Below are positions 16,694-26,063 of a stretch of 64,000 bases of DNA, in pieces (the stretch's first letter is position 1; each line of letters opens with the position of its first letter). Source of the DNA: Gemmiger sp. An194 (GTDB lineage Bacteria; Bacillota; Clostridia; Oscillospirales; Ruminococcaceae). A program made the position numbers and the translations under genes. Location: positions 110,949-174,948 of the forward strand of contig NZ_NFKA01000005.1 of the NCBI RefSeq assembly GCF_002160145.1. The letters run 5' to 3'. The notes beneath the pieces were generated by a model. It ran no database searches. It was not told the DNA's origin and worked only from the letters and a program-made list of their open reading frames with translations.

Positions 16694-17260
16694 TTAATAT
16701 TCGCTAAAATATTCGAACTTCTGCTGAGCAAAGGGCAGATGCTGCTTGTCCTTCGCGCTCGTGATCGGTTCACAGCCGCAATCCGGCCATTCGATTCCAA
16801 TCGTAGGATCGTCGAACGGAATTCCGCCCTCTGCTGTCGGATCATAGACATCCGTGCATTTGTAGCAGAACTCCGCGGTATCACTCAGCACCTTAAATCC
16901 ATGGGCGAAGCCCTCTGGTACATAGAACATTTTTTTATTCTCTGCACTCAATACCACGCCCACATACTGCCCGAAGGTACTGCTGTTGGGCCGACAATCC
17001 ACCGCAACATCGTACACTTCACCGGAAATCACCCGGACCAGTTTTCCCTGGGTATGCTTTGTTTGGAAATGCAGGCCACGCAGAACACCACGCACCGAGC
17101 TGCTCTGATTGTCCTGTACGAACTCCTTATCGATTCCCGCCTGTACAAAGTCCTCTTTTTTGTAGGTTTCCATGAAGTAGCCGCGCTCATCGCCAAATAC
17201 TTTCGGAGTAACAATGATCACACCCGGAATCTTGGTTTCTTCAAATTTAAAATTAGACAT
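16694..17260 (-). CDS. rfbC: dTDP-4-dehydrorhamnose 3,5-epimerase
   Basis: A 188-residue RmlC-type cupin, the third enzyme of dTDP-L-rhamnose synthesis. Typical motifs are VFGDERGYFMETYKKEDF, FVQDNQSSSVRGVLRGLHFQ, GKLVRVISGEVYDVAVDCR and YVPEGFAHGFKVLSDTAEFCYKC. The catalytic His lies in GLHFQ and Tyr in the YKCTD region. The start follows AAGGAG and overlaps the stop of the 1619-residue glycan gene by 8 bases. rfbA, rfbB and a dedicated rfbD are not in this window; the RmlD-like gene at 8023 is a possible partner. Rhamnose in the surface glycan is implied. Confidence 0.95.
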   Translation of the reverse strand: MSNFKFEETKIPGVIIVTPKVFGDERGYFMETYKKEDFVQAGIDKEFVQDNQSSSVRGVLRGLHFQTKHTQGKLVRVISGEVYDVAVDCRPNSSTFGQYVGVVLSAENKKMFYVPEGFAHGFKVLSDTAEFCYKCTDVYDPTAEGGIPFDDPTIGIEWPDCGCEPITSAKDKQHLPFAQQKFEYFSEY

Positions 17261-20200
17261 CGCTCTGCTCTCCTTTTTCTTCGGTAAGCCAACAATGTTC
17301 TGGAGAAATCTTTTTCACCAGATATTCCAGTCTTATCTTTTCTTCTTCACTCATATACTGATAGCATTTCTTTTTGGTAAATGCATTGCCCAGCAAGAGC
17401 ATTGACACCGGCTTTTCATACAACAAGGCGTAGTTGTTCAGGAAACGGCTCATATAATAGCTTTCCTTCAAATACGGTTCACATTTGAATCCCGCATCCA
17501 CCAATTTTTTAGTGAATTGGGATTCGCAATTCGCCACTACATCAATAAAGCTGGTGTAATCAGGCATCTGCTGCCAGAAATTCCAGAATGTATCGCTTTC
17601 AACCACATTCCGATGGAATACCATAAAATAGCTCTGGATGTGTTCCGGAATGCAGTCCTTTTTGATATAGTCTCCGTCCGGGCTATACGGGAAAATTGTA
17701 TTCCCCCAGAAGTCCACATTTCGCTGTTCCATCTGCGCAAAAACCTGATTCAGGTCATACAGCGGCGCAAAAAAGCTGTTGTTAAACAGGACCAGTTCAT
17801 CAAACTCAAGAACCTTTTCTTTGCCCAGCTTTAACAGCATGTCTCTCCATGCACCGAAATCCAAACCGATATTCTCCCGGCTTTCCACACGGTTCACAAA
17901 AGAGCGGATGGGCTCCAGTTCCTCTTCCGCCAGCTTGGAATTGCTTACAAAGACCAGTTCATCACACAGCCCGGAAAACACACGCAGCGTATCCACGTCG
18001 CTTTCCACCAGAATGTTTCGGACATCGTAATGGACATAGATCCCCAGCCGCTTCTTTTGGGGAACCTCCATTGGAATCGGGCAGTTATTGAACAGCTTGC
18101 AGTAATGATATCCCGCAGCCTGTGCAATGTAGACCCAGCAACGTTCAATTTGATGTGCAATGGTTGCGTTCACCTGCCCGGCCTCCGCAGGGAAATCCAT
18201 CTGCGTCAGCCCCAGCTGAAACAACCGTTTTACTGCGGCAGATCGTGCCCAGAACATGTTGCCCACCGGGAATACCGGCACTTCCGGCAGCTCCTTGGCA
18301 ATGCCCATACGCCTCAACAGTGCATTGCATCCTTCCCGGTTTCCGCCCCATTCTGCCTGCAGCTCCAGCACAGGATAGGTTTCCGGCATGATCAAGCCAA
18401 GCTGCTTGTCGTTTTCGAAACAAGCAAAAAGGCGTTTCAGATACGCTTCGCTGCCAAACAGATGTTTGAAGATGTAGGTGCGCCATTCATTGCCATGGTC
18501 ATTGGTGCGCGTCTTTTTCGAATGGATATGGCAGAAGTATTCATAGTTGTTCACAACTGGTGCCATCTGCTGCAGGAACGGCGCAACATCGCGACCCCGG
18601 TTTTTCATCACATCCACCGTTACATTACGGCAACGGCAGTTTTTCTCAAAAGCCGCCTGAATCTGCTGTGCTTTTTGCGGAGTATCCGTGGTAACAAAGC
18701 AGTCAAACGCATACGGAAGATAGTTCAGATTCCGGATGGTTTCATCCAGTGTGTCCAAGTAAAACATATGGACCTGCACCGCGATGCGGGGATTCTCCTG
18801 TGCAGCATCAAACGATTCTGCATCCACCACCGATGAATCCAGATCAACAATTTGCAGATCGTCATTCAGCGGCATGCGGAACAGCGCTTTGGCTACCGTG
18901 TTGATGTTTGCATATCCATACTTTTCATCCGGCTCCAGATATGTACCCTCGCCCCATTCGTTCCATGCATTCACAAAGACGAACCGTTCCTCTTCGTCAA
19001 AATCCTTGCGGGCTCGGTCTGCAATAGCCAGCACCCAACGATACAGCGACTTTAAAGAGAAGGCATAGTAGGTAAACCAAGCATTTTTCCGGCGCGCAGC
19101 ATTATCCCACGCCATCATGCAGCTGTGATGGACCGGAACCGGGGTAGGCTCGTTCTTTTTCAGTTTTTCGCACAGATAATCCACCAGACACTGGTAATTA
19201 TACAGGAATGCAGATTTTCCGTTCAATTCCATATCGCGAACAGCAATCGACTCCAGCCACATGTTATGGGGCGGGAATTCCACCTCTGCATCAATGCAAT
19301 CGGTGATTTTCAGAATCTCGGCGGTATTGTTTGCGGTCTGGCAGGTCCAGATCAGGATCTCGCCCAGGCCGATCTCTTTTGCCACCCTGCGCCAGGTAGC
19401 AAAACTCTTATGACAATCGGGAATGTGGCCGGGATTATAGACCATGACCAGCGGCTTGCCGTGAATACGGATATAACGGGGATCATCAATGTACTTCTTC
19501 ATATCCCGCATAAAGCGCTCATCGTCCGCATCCGAATATTCCTGACCAATCAGCACATGCTTGTTTTGGCCGTCCCATGCACGGGTCCAGTTTTCATTCG
19601 CCCAGCACAGACAGAACGGCAGATCGATCTCCGGATGCTCCAGCAGCATATCCACCGGCTTTTCCATAAGACGCTTGCCCGAGAACCAGTAGTAATAGAA
19701 GCAGAATCCGTAAATTCCATGCTGCTTGGCCAGTTCTGCCTGTTTGCGCATGGTGTCGATGTCTTCCAGGCTGTAATATCCGATATCTTTATGAGGCACC
19801 CGGGGCTGGTAATGTCCCGGGAAGCGGGAATCGCCGGAACGAACATTTGTCCATTCCGTGAATCCCTTGCCCCACCACTCATCATTTTCCGGGAAGGTAT
19901 GGAACTGGGGCAGATAGAACGCCAGCATTTTTACATCAGTGCTCTGCCCGGTGAAATCCTGGTTGTCCTGATAATCCGCATCGTATGCTGCGTAACCATC
20001 CTTATTGTTGGGCAGCTTCACCTGATCCACCGGCAGCCCGGTCAGCGCGGCGATTTCCTTTTTCTGCGCACGCTTTTCCAGATAGCGTTTAAACGCACGC
20101 TTCAGTTCGCCGAATCCCTTATGACGCAGCACCGAAAGTGCCTTGTATGCCTTGGTCGTAAAGCTGGTTTTATGCATCAGCTTGCGCAGTGCTTGACCCA

Positions 20201-22112
20201 TATGATACAGCGGGCGGGTAATTTTCCAGGTAAAAGAATTGTGAATATCCTCAATGTGCTGTTCCTTTTCGGACAATTCCTGGCGAACCGCAATCAAAGT
20301 ACTCTGCGCATCCTGTACCTGCTGCTCTTTCTCAGCCAGTTCCTGGCGAGCAGAACACAAAGCACTTTGTGTTTGCTGTATCTGCTGATCTTTTTCGGTT
20401 AATTCCTGACGAATTAATTGCAGTTCTTTTTTTGCATTTTCCACTTCCTGCATCAGCTTATTCTCTTGATCTTTTTGCCCACGCAGACTCAGTTGTGTAT
20501 CTTCCACTTGCTTTGCAAGAACCAATTTCTCCATGTTAAAACTTCCCAATAATTCAACTAATTGCTTTCGATCCATTGGGTACGCCTTCATCGAAAATTC
20601 CAGTAGTTCTTCACCACCCACCGGAACAGTATAACTTGGATCCAACGATAGAAGAACCTGTTTGTCGTTGATTTTCAGTTCACAGCTCGAATGTACATTT
20701 GCAGGCTGTTTATCCAAAGTCAATTGTACATTATCTACCATTAAAATCTGGTCTTCTACCGGATCAATGCGTACCTCTTTTACACCAACAGGAATTTCCC
20801 AGTTTAAGTAATACTCACCTTCTTTCCTTGTGTACGGTATTTGCACCATATTCTCTATATTGTATCCGTTGCCATAATCATAATAGACATTTGCAACTTC
20901 CATTACTTGATCTCGTCTATCATTCACAAACGTATTTATCTGGTAGAATCTTTCAAGAAGTTCTTTCCCCAGCCAACTTTCTTTCCGACGTCCAGTTATG
21001 ATAATGTCTTGTATCTTTTTAAAATGATCATCAATTTCCGTCAACAACGATTCATCAAATTGTACCGGACGGCTAATCTCCTCTCTGAAGCGCTCAAACA
21101 GCTCTGAAACTTCAGTGATTTCCCATTCCGGATGCCCCATTTGCATTAATACACCCTTGATTTTACACAGTTTCATAGCATTAATGCATAGAGCCGTTTT
21201 ATCGTACACATAAGAGACAACCGCACCATGCATGCTCGTTCCAACGTATCCGCTGCTTGCTGCCAAAACCGCCGTCATCTCTCTGGTATCCAGTTTACCA
21301 TTTAACAACTTTATTCGAGCAGTATTGATCTGATTCAATTTTTGCAAAAAGTTTTCATCTTGGTGTATATAGCCAATGGGGAACAACAACACCTGATAAT
21401 CAGTCTGTTCGACAACTTGCTTCAGAAATTCCTTGATACACTCTATATATTTTGTATCATTCAAATGGCTGATATTATGCTGGAATACAATATAATTTGT
21501 ATCAAAAGGAATTTTCCCTTGTTGATACAATTCTTTTTGCAAATTCAGCATATCATTTTTATGATACAGTCGCTCTAGCGAAAAAACTGTATCGGGTACT
21601 ACCTGAACTTCAGCGTCTCCACAACATTCCAAGATCTCTTTTGAGGTGGTATCTCTTACCGCCACATATTCGCTTGCCTTCAGGAAATCCTGAACCAGAG
21701 CTCTTTCATTTTGCGAGAAATGGAACGGAACGCCCGGAGCATTCCAAATAACAGGAATATTATACTTTTCGCCCAGAAGGATAGGGATCTGCCATATATC
21801 ATAAGAGTGATAATTCACATCCTCATAGATGTGCGATATCATGGTGCTTAAACAAATCAGATCGCCTCCGCCTATTACTAATGCGTCATATTTTTTCTCT
21901 CGGCAAAGTTGTTCCAGCTGAGAAATCGGAAACACATGCCAATCTGTAAAAGGTTTATTGCAATTTCCTCGGGGAGAAAAAATATCCAGTTCAATTTCTA
22001 AATTCAACCGGTTTATATTATTTTTGAAAACATCCGGAAACAGGATATCTCCATAATTTTCCACATCAAAGGTTCCTATCTGTGCGATTCGGTATACCTG
22101 TTTTTTTGACAT
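17253..22112 (-). CDS. Fused polysaccharide pyruvyltransferase / WbsX / RgpF glycan protein
   Basis: A 1619-residue multidomain protein. Residues 1-350 are a polysaccharide pyruvyl transferase-type domain (GTFDVENYGDILFP, ALVIGGGDLI, GYVGTSMHGAVV). A coiled coil at about 555-635 contains three 21-residue repeats of the RQELxEKxQQIQ type. Residues 727-1075 are a WbsX/GH99-like domain (FYLPQFHTFPENDEWWGKGF, CWANENWTRAWDG, NAWNEWGEGTYLEPD). Residues 1110-1545 are two RgpF-like (rhamnan synthesis F) segments with RGRDVAPF and RENIGLDFGAWRDM. The start MSKKQ follows AAAGGAG. It probably decorates or assembles the rhamnose-containing glycan exported by the neighbouring ABC transporter; order of reactions is unknown. 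Confidence 0.85.
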   Translation of the reverse strand: MSKKQVYRIAQIGTFDVENYGDILFPDVFKNNINRLNLEIELDIFSPRGNCNKPFTDWHVFPISQLEQLCREKKYDALVIGGGDLICLSTMISHIYEDVNYHSYDIWQIPILLGEKYNIPVIWNAPGVPFHFSQNERALVQDFLKASEYVAVRDTTSKEILECCGDAEVQVVPDTVFSLERLYHKNDMLNLQKELYQQGKIPFDTNYIVFQHNISHLNDTKYIECIKEFLKQVVEQTDYQVLLFPIGYIHQDENFLQKLNQINTARIKLLNGKLDTREMTAVLAASSGYVGTSMHGAVVSYVYDKTALCINAMKLCKIKGVLMQMGHPEWEITEVSELFERFREEISRPVQFDESLLTEIDDHFKKIQDIIITGRRKESWLGKELLERFYQINTFVNDRRDQVMEVANVYYDYGNGYNIENMVQIPYTRKEGEYYLNWEIPVGVKEVRIDPVEDQILMVDNVQLTLDKQPANVHSSCELKINDKQVLLSLDPSYTVPVGGEELLEFSMKAYPMDRKQLVELLGSFNMEKLVLAKQVEDTQLSLRGQKDQENKLMQEVENAKKELQLIRQELTEKDQQIQQTQSALCSARQELAEKEQQVQDAQSTLIAVRQELSEKEQHIEDIHNSFTWKITRPLYHMGQALRKLMHKTSFTTKAYKALSVLRHKGFGELKRAFKRYLEKRAQKKEIAALTGLPVDQVKLPNNKDGYAAYDADYQDNQDFTGQSTDVKMLAFYLPQFHTFPENDEWWGKGFTEWTNVRSGDSRFPGHYQPRVPHKDIGYYSLEDIDTMRKQAELAKQHGIYGFCFYYYWFSGKRLMEKPVDMLLEHPEIDLPFCLCWANENWTRAWDGQNKHVLIGQEYSDADDERFMRDMKKYIDDPRYIRIHGKPLVMVYNPGHIPDCHKSFATWRRVAKEIGLGEILIWTCQTANNTAEILKITDCIDAEVEFPPHNMWLESIAVRDMELNGKSAFLYNYQCLVDYLCEKLKKNEPTPVPVHHSCMMAWDNAARRKNAWFTYYAFSLKSLYRWVLAIADRARKDFDEEERFVFVNAWNEWGEGTYLEPDEKYGYANINTVAKALFRMPLNDDLQIVDLDSSVVDAESFDAAQENPRIAVQVHMFYLDTLDETIRNLNYLPYAFDCFVTTDTPQKAQQIQAAFEKNCRCRNVTVDVMKNRGRDVAPFLQQMAPVVNNYEYFCHIHSKKTRTNDHGNEWRTYIFKHLFGSEAYLKRLFACFENDKQLGLIMPETYPVLELQAEWGGNREGCNALLRRMGIAKELPEVPVFPVGNMFWARSAAVKRLFQLGLTQMDFPAEAGQVNATIAHQIERCWVYIAQAAGYHYCKLFNNCPIPMEVPQKKRLGIYVHYDVRNILVESDVDTLRVFSGLCDELVFVSNSKLAEEELEPIRSFVNRVESRENIGLDFGAWRDMLLKLGKEKVLEFDELVLFNNSFFAPLYDLNQVFAQMEQRNVDFWGNTIFPYSPDGDYIKKDCIPEHIQSYFMVFHRNVVESDTFWNFWQQMPDYTSFIDVVANCESQFTKKLVDAGFKCEPYLKESYYMSRFLNNYALLYEKPVSMLLLGNAFTKKKCYQYMSEEEKIRLEYLVKKISPEHCWLTEEKGEQSDV

Positions 22113-22137
22113 GATAATTTCTCCTTTATACTTCTCC

Positions 22138-23649
22138 TTAACGTTTTTTCCCAATTACAACCCACGAGTTAAATTTATAATAATACGACGGATGAGTATT
22201 GCAGAGGATGTCATACGTTTTATCCAAATCCGGCTGTTCTTCGGGTTGATACCATCGGTGGCAGCAAATCATTTTACTATCTAGTCCAGTTTGTTGCAAA
22301 TAATCTGCGGCATCTTTACCCCATTGTGTTTGCACCAACGCACCATTTCGATAGACTTTTCGTTTGTTTTTGATTCTGGACCGTGTGTCCATAGACTCAT
22401 ACACAGGAACCGTTAAAATCAATGCCCCATTCGGTTTTAAAAGTTTTGCCAGTCCTTCAATAACACGCCGTGGATCAGAAACACATGTCATTAACTCTTC
22501 CACAAAAATCAAATCCAGTGAGGAGTCCTGCACCCCCAAGCTCTCGGGATGCTCAATCATGGCACTGCGCTCTTTTGATGTTCCTTCCAGATTACGGAAG
22601 CCATCAAATTGCTTAAGAAACGCTACCAAAGCGCCCTGATTAGAGGAACAAAGAATTTTTTTATCTGCAATTTTTTCTTTGCATGTCACCAAATCTGCAT
22701 CGGATAAGTGAAGTATTTCACTCAAATATACTCCTACCGCATCCGAATTTCTCAGCGTAACCCCGCAATGAGAGCAGAAGGCTTCCGTGTGATAGGTCAT
22801 GCCGGGTTCATTGTGGAATTCAACCATTTCCCCACACAAATGGCATTTTCCTTTATACACAGTCTGATATTCCCGTTTTTGTTCTTCCTGCCCACGCTCC
22901 ATATTACGATATGCATTGCATACTTCAAAAGTAGGGCCAATCATTTTGGGCTTACTTTTTTCGATCCACAGCACACGATCACACAATTTCTCGATTTGAT
23001 CGATGCTGTGGGAAACGATCAGCACCGTGGTTCCGCCAGCCATCAGTTCCCGAATACGATTCTCACATTTCTGCTGGAACAGGAAGTCGCCCACCGCCAG
23101 AATCTCATCCACAATCAGAATATCCGGCTTCACCACCGTCGCAATGGCAAATGCGATACGCGCCACCATACCGGAGGAGTAGTTTTTGATGGGCATGTCC
23201 AGAAAATCCCACAGCTCCGCAAAATCCACGATGCTGGTGAATTTTTCTTCAATGAACTCCTTGTCATATCCTAAAACCGCGCCGTTCAGGAAGATATTTT
23301 CCCGGGCGGTCAGATCGCCGTCAAAGCCCGCACCCAATTCAATCAGCGGAGCAATTTTGCCAACCGTTTCCACCGTGCCGCTGGAGGCCTCCAGAATGCC
23401 GGAAACGATTTTCAGCATCGTAGATTTGCCGCTTCCGTTGGTGCCTACGATTCCGAAAACTTCGCCTTTTTTTACTTCAAAGGAAACATCGTCTACCGCA
23501 ATGAATTCGCGATAAAACAACTGATGCTTCAGCATTTTGATCACATATTCTTTCAGACCGTCCACACGTTCAGATGCCATGTTGAACTTCATTGTTACAT
23601 GATCAACTTTAATCGCATAATCCTTATTGTTTACAGCCACTGCCTTCAC
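22138..23649 (-). CDS. Wzt-like ABC transporter ATPase fused to a zinc-ribbon and methyltransferase
   Basis: A 503-residue protein. Residues 1-245 are a TagH/Wzt-type ATPase: Walker A GTNGSGKST (about 68), signature YSSGMVARIAFA (about 156), Walker B ILIVDEILAVGD (about 178), H-loop in VSHSID. Residues 265-295 hold two Cys pairs (CHLCGE, CSHCGV), a likely zinc ribbon. The C-terminal 200 residues resemble a class I SAM methyltransferase (DLIFVEELMTCVSDPRRVIEGLAKLLKPNGALILTVP). In Wzm/Wzt systems C-terminal domains recognise or cap the glycan, so methylation may end chain growth. The start is GTG, four bases after the permease stop; no better-placed ATG exists. Confidence 0.87.
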   Translation of the reverse strand: MKAVAVNNKDYAIKVDHVTMKFNMASERVDGLKEYVIKMLKHQLFYREFIAVDDVSFEVKKGEVFGIVGTNGSGKSTMLKIVSGILEASSGTVETVGKIAPLIELGAGFDGDLTARENIFLNGAVLGYDKEFIEEKFTSIVDFAELWDFLDMPIKNYSSGMVARIAFAIATVVKPDILIVDEILAVGDFLFQQKCENRIRELMAGGTTVLIVSHSIDQIEKLCDRVLWIEKSKPKMIGPTFEVCNAYRNMERGQEEQKREYQTVYKGKCHLCGEMVEFHNEPGMTYHTEAFCSHCGVTLRNSDAVGVYLSEILHLSDADLVTCKEKIADKKILCSSNQGALVAFLKQFDGFRNLEGTSKERSAMIEHPESLGVQDSSLDLIFVEELMTCVSDPRRVIEGLAKLLKPNGALILTVPVYESMDTRSRIKNKRKVYRNGALVQTQWGKDAADYLQQTGLDSKMICCHRWYQPEEQPDLDKTYDILCNTHPSYYYKFNSWVVIGKKR

Positions 23650-23653
23650 CGCC

Positions 23654-25081
23654 TTAAATATACAAAATAAACTTGCCCTGCCGCTTAAAGAAGAAACTTA
23701 CGCCAATTGTCAGAGACAGGATTCCCAATACGACACACACAACATTCTGTGCTACGCTGGGCGCTGTGCCGTACAAAAGGATCGTCCGCAGATAGGTAAT
23801 ATAATGATATAGCGGATTCAGCTGCATAATTTTCTGCATCCAATCAGCCAGCGAAGAAACCGGGTAGAAAATCGGCGTCAGATAGCTCCACCCCATCAGG
23901 AATAAGCCGTAAAAATGCTGGGTATCCCGCAAAAAGACCATCATTGCGGAGAGGAACAACGCAATTCCAAGCGTAAAGCAAAAATACGAAACCATTACTA
24001 CCGGCAGATAAATAATATTAAGCGTAAGAGGAATGCGATAGAATGCCAGCACTCCCGCCACGGCAATAAACGAAATCAGGAAATTCAGGAACGAAAAAAC
24101 AGTTTTGCTCAGCGGGAAGATATATTTTGGCAGATACACCTTCTTGATCAGCTGACCGGAACCGATAATGGTGGTAACACCCACCTGGGTCGCCTCTGAA
24201 AAGAAATTGAACATAACCTGGCCTAGGATCAGATATACCTGGAAGTTTTCAATTTCGAACCGGAACACAAACGAAAAAACAGACGATACAATGATCATCA
24301 TGAACAACGGATTCAGCAGGCTCCACAATATGCCCAGATAGCTGCGTCGGTATTTGGTTTTAAAATCCCTGCTGACCAGCTGAGACATCAGGAACTGATA
24401 ACGATCAAAAATATGCCCAAATTCCACTGCCGGTGTTTTCCGCCCGGCAGCCTCGTTGCTTTTCTGGCGAAGGCAGAAACCTGTAAACAGGGCCAGCAGA
24501 ATTACAGCGCTGCCCCAATACCAGGCGGTATAATAGGCATCACGATATGCGTCCGGAACCAGATACAGCATCTGTTCCTGCGCCTGACCATTAACCTGAA
24601 GCTCACATTCCGGCTGCTGTTCCCCTGTCCACAGCGTTACGGCTTTTCCAGGGGCACTTCCCTGCGCCGTCACCGTTACTTCAATCGTTTCTCCGCGCTC
24701 GACCGGAATCAGCCCGTCAAAATTCACATAATATTCCTGACTATCCGGTAATTGCTCAGCCGGAACAGTTTTATTCGCCAGAAGCGTTCCATCGGCAGTC
24801 GAGACCTCGATGAGGATTTCACCCTCCGGAATATTTCCAAAGTTCGCAAAACGAAGAGAGATTCCTTTTAAATAATCGGCATGATTCACAATACTCTGCG
24901 TGACAACAGCCCCATCACCGAGTTCACCCAAAGTCTGGAGCGACTCAACCGCACTGTAATCTTCCGTAAAATACTTATAGGTCTGATCTTCTTTTCCCGC
25001 AAAATAATATACGATGCTCAGTAAGATCAATACCGGAAGCCCGATCCTCAAGATATTCGTCCACAACTGATTCGAACGCAT
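23654..25081 (-). CDS. Wzm/TagG-like ABC-2 permease with N-terminal ectodomain
   Basis: A 475-residue membrane subunit. Residues 215-475 are a canonical ABC-2 polysaccharide/teichoic acid exporter permease (SRDFKTKYRRSYLGILWSLLNPLFMMIIVSSVFSFVF, six helices). Unlike ordinary TagG/Wzm proteins of about 260 residues, it begins with one membrane segment (8-30), about 145 residues of beta-rich sequence predicted outside the membrane, and a second segment (about 178-198). The start MRSNQ follows AAAGGAG. It pairs with the ATPase immediately downstream to export a lipid-linked glycan; the ectodomain may handle the glycan outside. Confidence 0.88.
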   Translation of the reverse strand: MRSNQLWTNILRIGLPVLILLSIVYYFAGKEDQTYKYFTEDYSAVESLQTLGELGDGAVVTQSIVNHADYLKGISLRFANFGNIPEGEILIEVSTADGTLLANKTVPAEQLPDSQEYYVNFDGLIPVERGETIEVTVTAQGSAPGKAVTLWTGEQQPECELQVNGQAQEQMLYLVPDAYRDAYYTAWYWGSAVILLALFTGFCLRQKSNEAAGRKTPAVEFGHIFDRYQFLMSQLVSRDFKTKYRRSYLGILWSLLNPLFMMIIVSSVFSFVFRFEIENFQVYLILGQVMFNFFSEATQVGVTTIIGSGQLIKKVYLPKYIFPLSKTVFSFLNFLISFIAVAGVLAFYRIPLTLNIIYLPVVMVSYFCFTLGIALFLSAMMVFLRDTQHFYGLFLMGWSYLTPIFYPVSSLADWMQKIMQLNPLYHYITYLRTILLYGTAPSVAQNVVCVVLGILSLTIGVSFFFKRQGKFILYI

Positions 25082-25121
25082 AATTACTCCTTTGTCTTGC
25101 AAATTTGCATTCTATAATTTT

Positions 25122-26063
25122 TTATACCTGCCTGGACAGCACCCGGCGAAAAATACTCCAGGGCAAAAACGGCATTCCAACTTCAAACAAAGCCGCTTTG
25201 TGGGAAAGACTGCGATTTTTCCAAAATTTCGGAAATGCACTCCAGTCTCTATTCTGCCAACGCAACCTTGCCTGTACCCAGGACTCTACTTCCCGGATCC
25301 TTTTTTCCACATCCGGCGCATGGGCAAACCTTCCCTTACAGGATCTCGCCCGTATCTCCAGGCTTTTAATCCGCTTTTCAATATATTCCTGCTTTGTGCG
25401 AATTTGTTTCAGCACTGCCGACTGGTTGTTTCCATGTACCCTGTATTCCACCAACGGCTTCTCCACATAGACCAGTTTTCCCCGGCTCGCAGCCCAGAGG
25501 CTGAACCAGTGGTCATGTGTCATCTCTTCCGGAAGCGGAAGAGCCTGCTTTGCCAATTCTGCTGGAAACAGCATTGTGCAGCCATAAATGCAATTTTTTA
25601 CGAACAGATCCGGTGCACATCCATCCCCCTGCAGAAAGAAATCCCCTTTTCTTACGGCATGAATGTCCTGGCCGATCACATTTCCCTGTGCATCAATGAT
25701 CTGTTGGCCGCAATACGCCAACGTAACGCCCGGTTCCCGAAATGCATTTTCAAGGGTTTCCAGTTTGTCTTTCTTCCATCGATCATCCTGATCACAGAAC
25801 GCGATATAATCTCCCTGCGCCTGCTCAACCATAGACGCAAAGCTTCTGCTTGGCCCCAGATTTTCTTTTCCTATTTCATATTGAAATGGGATTTTGGTCA
25901 GACAGCGCTTAAAAAAATCGATTCCAACCGGATCCTGCGGACAATCATCCCGGATGAGCAACTCCTTGCACGGCCAGGTCTGTTCCTGAATGCTTTCAAG
26001 CTGCTGCTCAAGCCATTCCAGATTGGGCCGATAGATCGACATAATGACTGTTATTGATTTCAT
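25122..26063 (-). CDS. Glycosyltransferase family 2
   Basis: A 313-residue GT-A enzyme. It starts SITVIMSIYRPNLEWLEQQLESI and has the nucleotide/metal motifs IRDDCP and DYIAFCDQDDRWKKDKLE (DxD-like, DQDD), as in rhamnosyltransferase-type GT2 proteins. No membrane helix, so it acts at the cytoplasmic face on the lipid-linked glycan. The start overlaps the previous stop by ATGA. Donor sugar is not readable; dTDP-rhamnose is plausible from the DQDD type and the rfbC gene in the operon. Confidence 0.9.
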   Translation of the reverse strand: MKSITVIMSIYRPNLEWLEQQLESIQEQTWPCKELLIRDDCPQDPVGIDFFKRCLTKIPFQYEIGKENLGPSRSFASMVEQAQGDYIAFCDQDDRWKKDKLETLENAFREPGVTLAYCGQQIIDAQGNVIGQDIHAVRKGDFFLQGDGCAPDLFVKNCIYGCTMLFPAELAKQALPLPEEMTHDHWFSLWAASRGKLVYVEKPLVEYRVHGNNQSAVLKQIRTKQEYIEKRIKSLEIRARSCKGRFAHAPDVEKRIREVESWVQARLRWQNRDWSAFPKFWKNRSLSHKAALFEVGMPFLPWSIFRRVLSRQV

